Shown here: positions 27,937 to 36,594 of the stretch, in pieces
Layout: the number at the start of each line of letters is the position of its first letter
How positions within the stretch are numbered: position 1 is the stretch's first letter
DNA from: Pseudoduganella danionis
GTDB taxonomy: Bacteria; Pseudomonadota; Gammaproteobacteria; Burkholderiales; Burkholderiaceae_D
Assembly: GCF_009720775.1 (NCBI RefSeq)
Contig: NZ_WNKW01000004.1
Coordinates: 1-64,000 of the forward strand
Length of the DNA stretch: 64,000 nucleotides
Direction of reading: 5' to 3'
Notes under the pieces: generated by a model
What the model was told of the DNA's origin: nothing
Seen by the model: only the letters and a program-made list of their open reading frames with translations
The model's database searches: none
Made by a program: the position numbers and the translations under genes

Positions 27937-28023
27937 GTAACGTGAGCGCGGTTTGAGACTCCGAGCCTGGCGCATCAAGCGGCTGATTCAGCACTTATTG
28001 ACGCGTCGCAACGCTCCTCGGAA
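27937..28023 (-). promoter_or_regulatory. SAH riboswitch in the ahcY leader
   Basis: On the minus strand the leader contains CCGAGGAGCGTTGCGACGCG, then CGCCAGGCTCGGAGTC and a closing CGCGCTCACGTTAC. These are the conserved blocks of the S-adenosylhomocysteine riboswitch: CCGAG pairs with CTCGG, GAGCG with CGCTC to make the pseudoknot/long-range helix. The class is known upstream of ahcY in betaproteobacteria, where SAH binding turns expression on. A -10-like TAAAAT lies just upstream (about 28029-28034). It should control ahcY and probably the downstream holin-like gene and metF. Confidence 0.9.
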
Positions 28024-28087
28024 TGCGGATTTTACCATCAAATGCAGCAAAAATCAGCAAGACGGTGCTGCGACGGGAGCGAAAACC

Positions 28088-28609
28088 ATGGTAACCGATC
28101 CACGTGATGCAATCTGGGCAGAAGCCTACCAACTGCACTATCAGGTGCACTACGCCGTGCAAATCGAACATCAACTACTCTCCCGCTGGGTGAAGCTGGA
28201 TAGCACGACACGTATCATGCTGGCCATTGCATCGGCAGGCTCTGCGCTTGCCGGACTGATATTCTGGAATAACGCGAGCTACACTGTCCTGTGGCCGTTG
28301 CTAACATCGGCCAGTACGCTGCTCGCCATCATTTCGAAGCAACTTAATGTCATCGAACGAGTCAAACAGCACACTGCTTCGGCATCTGGTATGAAGACAC
28401 TAAAGATCGACGTAGAAACACTCATGGTACGAATGCGCATCAATACACGCTTTCCCATCGTGCTGTTTGAGCGTCGCTTACTGGCACTGCGCGAACGTTT
28501 TCGCGCCGAATTGCAAAGTACGGATTTCGACCTGTTGCTGACTCGTGGCATACGGCAAGCCGCTCAGAGCGCCGTCGATGCAGAAATCAAAAACCGGAGT
28601 ACTTTATGA
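28088..28609 (+). CDS. Two-helix membrane protein of unknown function (SLATT-like layout)
   Basis: A 173-aa protein I cannot assign. An N-terminal amphipathic region (1-40, DAIWAEAYQLHYQVHYAVQIEHQLLSRW) is followed by two membrane helices (about 42-60 and 65-83) separated by only NNASY. A long charged cytoplasmic tail follows (84-173; KQLNVIERVKQHTASASGMKTL, then FERRLLALRERFRAELQ). Two tightly spaced helices plus a helical tail with an early His resemble SLATT-type effector proteins of anti-phage and conflict systems, but this is a resemblance of layout only. ATG 28088 has GGGAG 8 bases upstream. By eye its G+C is clearly lower than that of ahcY and metK on either side, suggesting acquisition. 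Its stop overlaps the start of a 24-codon gene. Confidence 0.8.
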   Translation: MVTDPRDAIWAEAYQLHYQVHYAVQIEHQLLSRWVKLDSTTRIMLAIASAGSALAGLIFWNNASYTVLWPLLTSASTLLAIISKQLNVIERVKQHTASASGMKTLKIDVETLMVRMRINTRFPIVLFERRLLALRERFRAELQSTDFDLLLTRGIRQAAQSAVDAEIKNRSTL

Positions 28610-28680
28610 ATCGCGATGAATATCTGCGGCGCTATCTGCCGCTTAAACCACCGCCACCGCCGCCACCACGTCCCAAATAA
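28606..28680 (+). CDS. 24-residue polyproline microprotein
   Basis: The ATG at 28606 overlaps the previous stop (ATGA) and has its own GGAG 6 bases upstream. The frame encodes MNRDEYLRRYLPLK, seven consecutive prolines, then RPK and a stop at 28680. The gene is too short for usual gene finders. Overlap plus ribosome site argue that it is really translated. Runs of proline stall ribosomes unless EF-P acts, so it may be a regulatory leader or stall peptide as easily as a protein partner of the membrane protein. A terminator begins at the next base. No function can be assigned. Confidence 0.6.
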   Translation: MNRDEYLRRYLPLKPPPPPPPRPK

Positions 28681-28713
28681 AACGCCCCGCTGGCGCAGGG
28701 CGAGCGGGGCGTT
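28681..28713. terminator. Bidirectional terminator between the microprotein and metK
   Basis: AACGCCCCGCT (28681-28691) pairs perfectly with AGCGGGGCGTT (28703-28713). On the minus strand it is followed by TTTATTTGGG, a fair U-run for metK; the plus-strand tail is GTTATGG. Confidence 0.75.
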
Positions 28714-28749
28714 GTTATGGCAGGCGGCGGGCCGCCGCGCTGGGCAGGA

Positions 28750-29916
<1,167 letters not shown>

Positions 29917-30110
29917 CGCAAGCTCCTGTAGATTGGTTAAGAATAACGGTCGCTTACCAATACGGCTTGCGACGCTTTAGCGACATTTATATTCCGCTTC
30001 GCAAGTTGTCTGTTAACTCAGCGGTTACTGCTACGTGGTATTTTACGCTTCTTTGAAATTTTTGGCACAGCAACACCGGCCCGCAGCACCGTTACCTAGA
30101 TGAATTTCTC

Positions 30111-30962
30111 ATGTTAGTTCCCATATTTCGCGCTCTTTCCATCTTACCTTTGCCAATATTGCATGCTCTGGGCAGCGTGCTCGGCTGGCTGGTGTACCTG
30201 AGCTCGGCCTCCTACCGGCGCCGCATGCGCGACAATCTGCGTCAGGCCGGCTATGGCCAGCACCTGTCCGCCGCCATCGCCGAAGCGGGCAAATCCATTG
30301 TCGAACTGCCCTTCATCTGGTGCGCGAAGCCTGAGCGGGTTTCGCGCCATGCCAGCGACGAAGGCTGGTCGCTGGTGCAGACGGAACTTGATGCAGGTCG
30401 TGGTATTGTGTTTTTAACACCCCATCTGGGCTGCTTCGAAATCGTCGCGCAGGAGATCGCCCTGCGCACGGAACTGATGGTGATGTACCGCCCGCCCAAA
30501 AAAGCTGCGCTCAAGCCGCTGATCGAAGGCGCCCGCGCGCGCGACAACCTGCTGCTGGCCCCGGCCAATATGTCGGGCGTGCGCATGCTGGCCAAGACGC
30601 TCAAAAAAGGCAAGCCTATCGGCCTGCTGCCCGATCAGGTGCCGCAGGAAGGCGAAGGCGTGTGGGCCACTTTCTTTGGCCGCCAGGCTTACACCATGAC
30701 GCTGCCGGCCAAGCTAGCGCAACTGGGCGACGCCACCATCATCGTCACCTATGCGGAGCGTCTGCCGGGCGGACGCGGTTATGTGATCCGCTTCGTGCCA
30801 TTCGAGGGTACGCTGGACGGCAGCGCGGCCGAACAGGCCCAAACCATCAACCATGCGATGGAACGCCTGATCGCGCGCTGCCCGACGCAATACTTCTGGA
30901 GCTATAACCGCTACAAGGTGCCGGCCGGTATCAGCGCTCCGGCAGAAGGAGCGTCGGCATGA
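30111..30962 (+). CDS. Lipid A biosynthesis lauroyl acyltransferase homologue (LpxL/HtrB family), first copy
   Basis: Inner-membrane acyltransferase of 283 aa that adds a secondary acyl chain to lipid A. An N-terminal hydrophobic anchor (FRALSILPLPILHALGSVLGWLVYL) precedes the acyltransferase domain. The catalytic box is HX4E (PHLGCFEIV), the form seen in LpxL/HtrB, followed by MYRPPKKAALKPLIEGAR, LLPDQVPQEGEGVWATFFG and the terminal PTQYFWSYNRYK. Start ATG 30111. It overlaps the second copy by four bases (ATGA), so the two are translated together; dapF follows. Confidence 0.92.
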   Translation: MLVPIFRALSILPLPILHALGSVLGWLVYLSSASYRRRMRDNLRQAGYGQHLSAAIAEAGKSIVELPFIWCAKPERVSRHASDEGWSLVQTELDAGRGIVFLTPHLGCFEIVAQEIALRTELMVMYRPPKKAALKPLIEGARARDNLLLAPANMSGVRMLAKTLKKGKPIGLLPDQVPQEGEGVWATFFGRQAYTMTLPAKLAQLGDATIIVTYAERLPGGRGYVIRFVPFEGTLDGSAAEQAQTINHAMERLIARCPTQYFWSYNRYKVPAGISAPAEGASA

Positions 30963-31843
30963 AGCTGCTACTCGGTTTTATGTGGCTGCTGCACTGGCTG
31001 CCGCTGCCTGTACTGGGCCGCTTCGGTAATCTGATCGGCAGCCTGCTGTTCATCCTGCTGCCATCACGCCGCCACATCACCCTGACCAATCTGCGCTTGT
31101 GCATGCCGGAATTGACGGAAGCGGAACGCGTGATACTGGCGCGCCAGCATTTTCAAGCTTATTCACGCAGCGTGTGGGAACGCGGCATCCTGTGGTGGGC
31201 TTCGGAGGCGCGCCTGCGCCGTCTGATCCAGCTCGATCCGGGCAGCGTGCCGGTAGAACAGATGACGGCCCAGCCGACCATCCTGCTGTGCCCGCACTTC
31301 GTCTGCCTCGACGTGGCCGGTGCAGCCGTGGCAATGGAAACCAGTGCGTCCTCGATGTATGTGCAGCAAAAGAATCTGGCCTTCGACCGCGTGCTGCGTG
31401 CGGGCCGCTCGCGCTTCAAGCCCGTCAAGCTGTTTACGCGTCAGGATGGCATCAAGCCCATCATGCGCGCGCTGCGCGACAAGCTGCCCTACTTCATGCT
31501 GCCCGATATGGACTTCGGCGAAAAAGATGCCGAGTTCGTACCCTTCTTCGGCGTCGATGCCGCTACCCTGACGGCTACGGCACGCATTGCCGCCACCACC
31601 GGTGCGCAGGTGCTGCCCGTGATTGCGACCTTCCTGCCGAATTTCCAGGGCTGGCGTGTGAAATTCTATCCGGTGTGGGACAATTACCCAGGCACCGACA
31701 TGGTGGCCGCCACCCGCCGCATGAATGCCTTTATCGAGGACCGCGTGCGCGAAGCCCCGGCAGAATATTTCTGGACCCATAAGCGCTTCAAAACCCGTCC
31801 GAATGGTGAACCGTCGCTATACCAGCGCGCACCGAAACCGTAA
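30959..31843 (+). CDS. Lipid A biosynthesis acyltransferase homologue (LpxL/LpxM family), second copy
   Basis: A 294-aa paralogue of the preceding gene. It has an N-terminal membrane anchor (LLLGFMWLLHWLPLPVLGRFGNLIGSLLFILL) and a catalytic HX4D box (CPHFVCLDVAG), where the first copy has HX4E. Further blocks are YVQQKNLAFDRVLRAGRSRF, LPDMDFGEKDAEFVPFFGV and the terminal APAEYFWTHKRFKTRP. The two genes probably add two different secondary acyl chains, or one has a related lipid substrate; which one does what cannot be read here. The ATG overlaps the upstream stop. dapF begins 15 bases after its stop. Confidence 0.92.
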   Translation: MKLLLGFMWLLHWLPLPVLGRFGNLIGSLLFILLPSRRHITLTNLRLCMPELTEAERVILARQHFQAYSRSVWERGILWWASEARLRRLIQLDPGSVPVEQMTAQPTILLCPHFVCLDVAGAAVAMETSASSMYVQQKNLAFDRVLRAGRSRFKPVKLFTRQDGIKPIMRALRDKLPYFMLPDMDFGEKDAEFVPFFGVDAATLTATARIAATTGAQVLPVIATFLPNFQGWRVKFYPVWDNYPGTDMVAATRRMNAFIEDRVREAPAEYFWTHKRFKTRPNGEPSLYQRAPKP

Positions 31844-31858
31844 GCACAGACTATTGCG

Positions 31859-32722
31859 ATGAAACTCAAATTCACCAAAATGCATGGCGCCGGCAATGAC
31901 TTCGTCGTCATCGATGGCATTAATCAGGATATCCGCTTCACGCCCGAACAATGGAAGCTGCTCGGCGACCGCCGCTTCGGCGTCGGTGCCGACCAGATAC
32001 TGCTGGTGGAAAAGCCGACCGCAGCAGGCTGCGATTTCCGCTATCGGATTTTCAATGCGGACGGTGGCGAAGTGGAACAGTGCGGCAATGGTTCGCGTGC
32101 CTTCGTGAAATTCGTCGCTGAGAAGGGCTTGACCAGCCAGCGCAGCATCACGGTCCAGACCAAGGCCGGCATCATCGCGCCGCGTCTGGAAGACGATGGC
32201 AGCATTACCGTGGACATGGGCGCGCCCGTGCTGGAACCGGCCCGCGTACCGTTTGATGCAGAAAACCTGCAAGGCCAGCCGCAAGGCGGCGACCTGCTAT
32301 GGCCGCTGATGCTGGAACTGGGCGGCGCGCGCGAAGAAGTGCTGATCTCGGTAGTTTCGATGGGCAACCCGCACGCCGTGCAGGTAGTCGACGACGTGGA
32401 TACCGCACCCGTCGAACTGAGCGGCCCGCTGATCGAGCGCCATGCGCGCTTCCCTAACCGCGTCAATGCGGGCTTCATGCAGATCGTCGACCGCCATCAT
32501 ATCCGCCTGCGTGTATTCGAACGGGGGGTGGGTGAAACGCTGGCTTGCGGCACGGGCGCTTGCGCTGCAGCCGTGGCCGGCATTCGCCGCGGCCTGCTCG
32601 ATAGCCCCGTGCAAGTCGATGCGCGCGGTGGCCAGTTGTCCATCAGCTGGGCTGGTCCGGGCCAGCCCGTATTCCTCACCGGTCCCGCCGTGACCGTCTT
32701 CGAAGGCGAAATCGAGATTTAA
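31859..32722 (+). CDS. dapF: Diaminopimelate epimerase
   Basis: PLP-independent racemase that converts LL- to meso-diaminopimelate for lysine and peptidoglycan. The 287-aa protein has [16 protein letters not shown] at the start and the two catalytic cysteines in the symmetrical motifs QCGNGSR (Cys75) and ACGTGAC (near residue 229). [10 protein letters not shown] and the [11 protein letters not shown] block are also present. It is about 10 residues longer than the E. coli enzyme. It belongs to the acyltransferase operon (15-base gap). The DUF484-xerC pair that commonly follows dapF is 3.2 kb further on here. Confidence 0.97.
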   Translation: MKLKFTKMHGAGNDFVVIDGINQDIRFTPEQWKLLGDRRFGVGADQILLVEKPTAAGCDFRYRIFNADGGEVEQCGNGSRAFVKFVAEKGLTSQRSITVQTKAGIIAPRLEDDGSITVDMGAPVLEPARVPFDAENLQGQPQGGDLLWPLMLELGGAREEVLISVVSMGNPHAVQVVDDVDTAPVELSGPLIERHARFPNRVNAGFMQIVDRHHIRLRVFERGVGETLACGTGACAAAVAGIRRGLLDSPVQVDARGGQLSISWAGPGQPVFLTGPAVTVFEGEIEI

Positions 32723-32731
32723 GCGCGCAGT

Positions 32732-34312
32732 TTAAGCAGCCAGCAGGTCATCCACATGGGCCGCTACCGGCGCCCAGGTTTTCAGACGGTACAGACGCTG
32801 GCGGTAATTGCCTTCAATCCCATCGGCACTGTTATTGAACGGTTCGAACAGCCGCACCAGCCGGTCCAGTGCCTGCCGCTCGCGCGCCGTGCGCAGCAGC
32901 ACCAGCCGGCGCTTGCTGCGGCCGTAAGTCGCACGGATATCGATCACCAGACAATGGCCCTGATCGGCCGCGGGAATATCGAGCAGCAGCGCTTCCGGCC
33001 GGCTCAGGCCGAACAAACAAGCCAATTCCAGCCGCGCCGTCAGCAAAGGCTGGCATTCCAGCGATTCACGGCTCAGGCTATTGAGTATGGTTTCTGCCCA
33101 CAGCGCAGGTTTGGGTGCGGCGGCCACGCGCGCCAGCGCCGCTTCGGCGGCACGACAGCCTTGCGCTACGGCCTTCTGCAGCCAGTAGGCCGCGCGCACA
33201 TCGCTCTGCTCGTCCGTACGGCGGTTACGCCAGGCATACATGCCGCATTCGAGCTGGGCACCGCTGTGTCCCATCTCTGCCGCCCGTTCCAGATAGCGCT
33301 GGGCCTCGGCCACACAGCGCTGGGAAAATTCCGGTTTCAGATAGATGCGCGACAGCGCAAACCATGCTTCGGCCAAGCCCTGCTCGCCGGCCAGCGTGAG
33401 CCAGCGGATGGCGCGCTTGAAATTGGCGGCGGCAATGCCGTGCGTCTGGCGCCGTCCTTCGCCATCCATGCGGGCATACCAAAGCCCTAGCGCCAGCTGG
33501 GCCTGGCGGTCGCCGCCATAGGCTGCCAGCTCGCGGTATTGCAGCAATTCGGCCTGCACTTCGTCGCGCTCGTCGGCACGCGCTTCGAGCAACTCGGCGC
33601 AGCGCGACAGCATGATCAGTTGCACAGGCAACACAGCCCAGTCCATATTGCGCGCCGCTTCCGCATCGATGGGTGCGCCGGCCAGCAACTGGCGCGATAA
33701 GGGCAGTGCCCGCTCCAGATACGCGTCCGGATCACTATTCCAGGCCTGCTCCAGCACAGCATACTGGGCCGCCGCCAGTCCGCTATCCGCGGCCCGTGCC
33801 AGCCACTGCTGACCACTTGCCGCCGCCAGCGTCGCGCTCTCTAGTCCGCCATCCTCGCACTCGCTATCGGCTGCCGTCAGCACTGCCCGCGCAGCCGGCT
33901 GCTGGGCCAGCAGCCACTGGGCTTCAGCGCAACCGCTACGGGCCGACACTTCGAGCAGTTGCAGCGCTTTGTCCTGCAAAGCCTGCACGGCCGGCGCCGC
34001 CCCGCCGTTCAATACCAACTGGGCCAGCACCAGTCCGGCCTGCTCAATACCGGCTTCATAAGCACGTTCATACCAGGCCAGCACTTCCGGCATTTTGTGC
34101 TGTGCGTGATCATAAGGAATGTAACTGCCAATCAACATCCAGGCTTCATCTTGCTGCTGGGCCGCAGCACGATCGAGCCAGTGCAGTGCCGTCGGCAGGC
34201 TGCACGGCAGGCTGGCACCACCAAACAAATATAGCTTGCCAAGTGCCAACTGGCACGCTGCATCCCCTGCGCGCGCGCCACGTATGATCCCTAGTTCTTC
34301 TCGATTCGCCAT
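32732..34312 (-). CDS. Sel1-like (TPR-type) repeat protein
   Basis: A 526-aa protein built largely of about 36-residue Sel1-type helical repeats with the AxxWLxxAAxxGxxxAxxxL pattern: ALHWLDRAAAQQQDEAWML, QWLARAADSGLAAAQYAV, AIRWLTLAGEQGLAEAWFAL, QRYLERAAEMGHSGAQLECG and AYWLQKAVAQGCRAAEAAL. The C-terminal 110 residues (from about ILNSLSRESLECQPLL) are of another type and carry GHCLVIDIRATYGRSKRRLVLL, which I do not recognise. There is no signal peptide, so it is probably a cytoplasmic scaffold. ATG 34312 follows GAGAG; an ATG eight codons earlier lacks a ribosome site. It converges with dapF, with only 9 bases between the stops. Confidence 0.85.
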   Translation of the reverse strand: MANREELGIIRGARAGDAACQLALGKLYLFGGASLPCSLPTALHWLDRAAAQQQDEAWMLIGSYIPYDHAQHKMPEVLAWYERAYEAGIEQAGLVLAQLVLNGGAAPAVQALQDKALQLLEVSARSGCAEAQWLLAQQPAARAVLTAADSECEDGGLESATLAAASGQQWLARAADSGLAAAQYAVLEQAWNSDPDAYLERALPLSRQLLAGAPIDAEAARNMDWAVLPVQLIMLSRCAELLEARADERDEVQAELLQYRELAAYGGDRQAQLALGLWYARMDGEGRRQTHGIAAANFKRAIRWLTLAGEQGLAEAWFALSRIYLKPEFSQRCVAEAQRYLERAAEMGHSGAQLECGMYAWRNRRTDEQSDVRAAYWLQKAVAQGCRAAEAALARVAAAPKPALWAETILNSLSRESLECQPLLTARLELACLFGLSRPEALLLDIPAADQGHCLVIDIRATYGRSKRRLVLLRTARERQALDRLVRLFEPFNNSADGIEGNYRQRLYRLKTWAPVAAHVDDLLAA

Positions 34313-34735
34313 CGTCTCTCTATTACTCCGATTCATAGAAGCGGATGGTGCTCCCCGCCTGTCTGCTCAGGTCTATGGCAACCATTGGTAACGGAGAGTG
34401 TAGCGTGCCATTGGCGCCACACAGCAAACAATATGCTGAACATTTTGATATCGCTCAAAGGCGCTTTGCAGCGGAACGGGGTACGCTAGAGGCAAATAGA
34501 TGCCTGTGTGAAAGGAATTGATACCTTGAACAGGGCAAGTCGGTAGACAGGGGCGCGTTTCATTAATACAACAGGAACTCCGTTTTAACGGGCTTTCGAC
34601 CAAAATTAAGCGTCCTAATCGACCATTTCGACGATTTAAAGGCGGCAGCAGATTAAGGTTTCAGCATCCGCGGGGCTGCAACCACGCCCTTCAGCTTCAG
34701 AAGTATTGATGTTCACTCTTAAAGGAATAGCTAAA
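34313..34735 (+). promoter_or_regulatory. Long non-coding leader upstream of the porin
   Basis: This stretch of 423 bases between the divergent Sel1 gene and the porin is A+T richer than its surroundings. It contains no credible gene and no promoter pair that I would defend. A ribosome site AAAGGAA lies 9 bases before the porin ATG. A long porin leader would be a natural target for small-RNA control, but no such site can be shown by reading. Confidence 0.4.
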
Positions 34736-35794
34736 ATGAAAAAATCTTTAGTGGCTCTGGCGCTCATGGGCGCATTTACGGGCGCAGCGTATGCCCAATC
34801 GTCCGTGACCATCTATGGCACTCTGGATGCAGGTATCTCCAAGCTGACTGGCGGCACCACCTCGGTCGGCAAGCGCGATAACAACAAACTCGGCTTCAAA
34901 GGCGTAGAAGATCTGGGCAGCGGCCTGAGCGCTCTGTTCCAGCTGGAAATTCGCTACGAACCAGACACCGGCACCATCGAGAACACTTCGGGCGCCAACA
35001 GCCGTCCACTGTTCCAGGGCCAGAGCCGCGTTGGTCTGCAAGGTGACTTCGGTACCGTACGTCTGGGCCGCGGTCTGACCGCCTTCCAGGAAACCAGCAC
35101 CCAGTTCGAACCATGGAGCGGCATGCCTGCCGTGGCTGGTTACCAGACCGACCTGCAAGTAGCCGGCTACACCACCGACCCGATGAGCCCAGTAGGCAAC
35201 TCGCGTAACCGTTTCTCCAACGCAGTGTTCTATAACAGCCCTGTGGTAGGCGGCATCTTCCAGGTCAACCTGACCGTGCAAGCTAAAGAAGCCAACAACA
35301 ACCCTGCCATCGTCGGCAAAGGTACGGCTGCCGCCCCGCAATTCCCGGCCAACTCCGCACCAACCACCACTCCTTACTCGCTGAGCGCAACGGCCATCAA
35401 CGGCCCGCTGGGTGTGTACGGTGCGTATGAAAAGAATGCCATCCAGAGCAAGATCTGGTCGGTCGGCGCGTTCTACAAGGCTATGCCTGAGCTGAAACTG
35501 ATGGGTTCCTACCAGTCGCAAGACCAGACGGAAAACGTCACCATCAATCCTAAGACCAAAGCTTGGCTGGTCGGTGCTAACTACACCGTGGGCGCCGGTC
35601 TGGTACGTCTGGGCTACGGTCAGAAAGATCCGGACAATGTCCTGAACAGCCCAGCCATCGCCAAAACCAAACAGGTTTCGATCGGCTACGACTACAACCT
35701 GTCGCCACGTACCTATCTGTACATCGATGCCTCGAACAAGAAGGCAACTACCACGGCTAACTTCTACAGCCTGGGTATCCACCACAACTTCTAA
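34736..35794 (+). CDS. Outer-membrane porin (Gram-negative general porin, OmpC/Omp32-like)
   Basis: Channel-forming beta-barrel of 352 aa. The product starts MKKSLVALALMGAFTGAAYA followed by QSSVTIYGTLDAG, a textbook betaproteobacterial porin signal peptide and first strand. Later strands include LGFKGVEDLGSGLSALFQLE, VGLQGDFGTVRLGRG and the C-terminal YSLGIHHNF, ending in the Phe needed for BAM-mediated insertion. ATG 34736 has AAAGGAA 9 bases upstream; an in-frame extension to 34706 is not needed. G+C and codon use are biased as in highly expressed genes. It ends in two hairpins, the second a strong terminator. Confidence 0.96.
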   Translation: MKKSLVALALMGAFTGAAYAQSSVTIYGTLDAGISKLTGGTTSVGKRDNNKLGFKGVEDLGSGLSALFQLEIRYEPDTGTIENTSGANSRPLFQGQSRVGLQGDFGTVRLGRGLTAFQETSTQFEPWSGMPAVAGYQTDLQVAGYTTDPMSPVGNSRNRFSNAVFYNSPVVGGIFQVNLTVQAKEANNNPAIVGKGTAAAPQFPANSAPTTTPYSLSATAINGPLGVYGAYEKNAIQSKIWSVGAFYKAMPELKLMGSYQSQDQTENVTINPKTKAWLVGANYTVGAGLVRLGYGQKDPDNVLNSPAIAKTKQVSIGYDYNLSPRTYLYIDASNKKATTTANFYSLGIHHNF

Positions 35795-35801
35795 GCAAAT
35801 T

Positions 35802-35868
35802 ACCGGCCCTACGGGGCCGGTTGCGGGCGAAGGGAAGCACGGACATGGGTGACCATGTCCGTTTTTTT
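35802..35868 (+). terminator. Tandem hairpins and strong intrinsic terminator of the porin gene
   Basis: ACCGGCCC/GGGCCGGT (35802-35821, loop TACG) is followed by ACGGACATGG/CCATGTCCGT (35839-35862, loop GTGA), whose stem runs into a seven-T run (35862-35868). The second hairpin is a classical rho-independent terminator. Confidence 0.92.
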
Positions 35869-35915
35869 CGTTTAGAATGAAGCTCGATCTTTCACCTAGT
35901 AAATAAAGCACCACC

Positions 35916-36584
35916 ATGACTGTCCCACTGGATTCCACCCTCGTCGCCCAGTACCTGAGCGACAATCCGAAGTTTTTCGAAGAACACGCTGACCTGCTGG
36001 CGGAAATCAAGCTGTCCAGCCCGGTAACTGGCCGCGCAGTCTCGCTGCAGGAGCGCCAGATGGAAGTCATGCGCGACAAATACAAGACGCTGGAATTGCG
36101 CATGGGCAACCTCATGCGTCTGGCCTCGGAAAATGAAGCCATCGCCAACAAGTTCCACCGCTGGACCAAAACCCTGCTGGAATCGGAAGATGTGGGTTCC
36201 ATACCACACGCTGTCACCAGCGGTCTGAAGAGCGCTTTTGATGTGCCGCAAGTGACTTTGCGCATCTGGGGTGCCGAGGCGGACTATCTGGACGAATGGT
36301 TTGTGCGCGGCGTTTCCGACGATGCGCGCATCTTCGCCAACAGCCTGCAAGCACCGTATTGCGGCACCAACAAGGACTTCGAAGCCGTGCGCTGGCTGGA
36401 CGATCCGACCGGCATCACCTCGACCGTGATCATCCCGCTGCGCAAGCCCGGCAACAAGGACGCCTTCGGCCTGCTGATCCTCGGCTCGGAAGACCCGGCC
36501 CGCTTCACCTCGCTGATGGCGACTGATTTCCTGGTCCACATCGGCGAAACCAGCAGCACGGCACTGGCCTGGCTGCTGGCCTGA
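35916..36584 (+). CDS. DUF484 family protein
   Basis: A 222-aa cytoplasmic protein of the DUF484 family, with a GAF-like C-terminal domain. The N-terminus has the family signature VAQYLSDNPKFFEEHADLLAEIKL and SLQERQMEVMRDKYKTLELRMGNLMRLASENE, a short coiled coil. The GAF-like part runs from about residue 75 (ESEDVGSIPHAVTSGLKSAFDVPQVTLRIWG) to LLILGSEDPARFTSLMATDFLVHIGE. Its function is unknown, but it regularly precedes xerC in proteobacteria, as it does here with an 10-base gap. ATG 35916. Confidence 0.92.
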   Translation: MTVPLDSTLVAQYLSDNPKFFEEHADLLAEIKLSSPVTGRAVSLQERQMEVMRDKYKTLELRMGNLMRLASENEAIANKFHRWTKTLLESEDVGSIPHAVTSGLKSAFDVPQVTLRIWGAEADYLDEWFVRGVSDDARIFANSLQAPYCGTNKDFEAVRWLDDPTGITSTVIIPLRKPGNKDAFGLLILGSEDPARFTSLMATDFLVHIGETSSTALAWLLA

Positions 36585-36594
36585 TCTGACCATC

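Noticed and set aside
27953..28087. 45-residue N-terminal extension of the two-helix membrane protein
   Set aside because: It would be translated from the complement of the SAH riboswitch, is Arg rich and non-membrane, and the ATG at 28088 has a good ribosome site.
29917..30110. A SAM-sensing riboswitch in front of metK
   Set aside because: I searched the leader for conserved SAM-I, SAM-II or SAM/SAH blocks and saw none; only scattered short stems around GTCGC/GCGAC.
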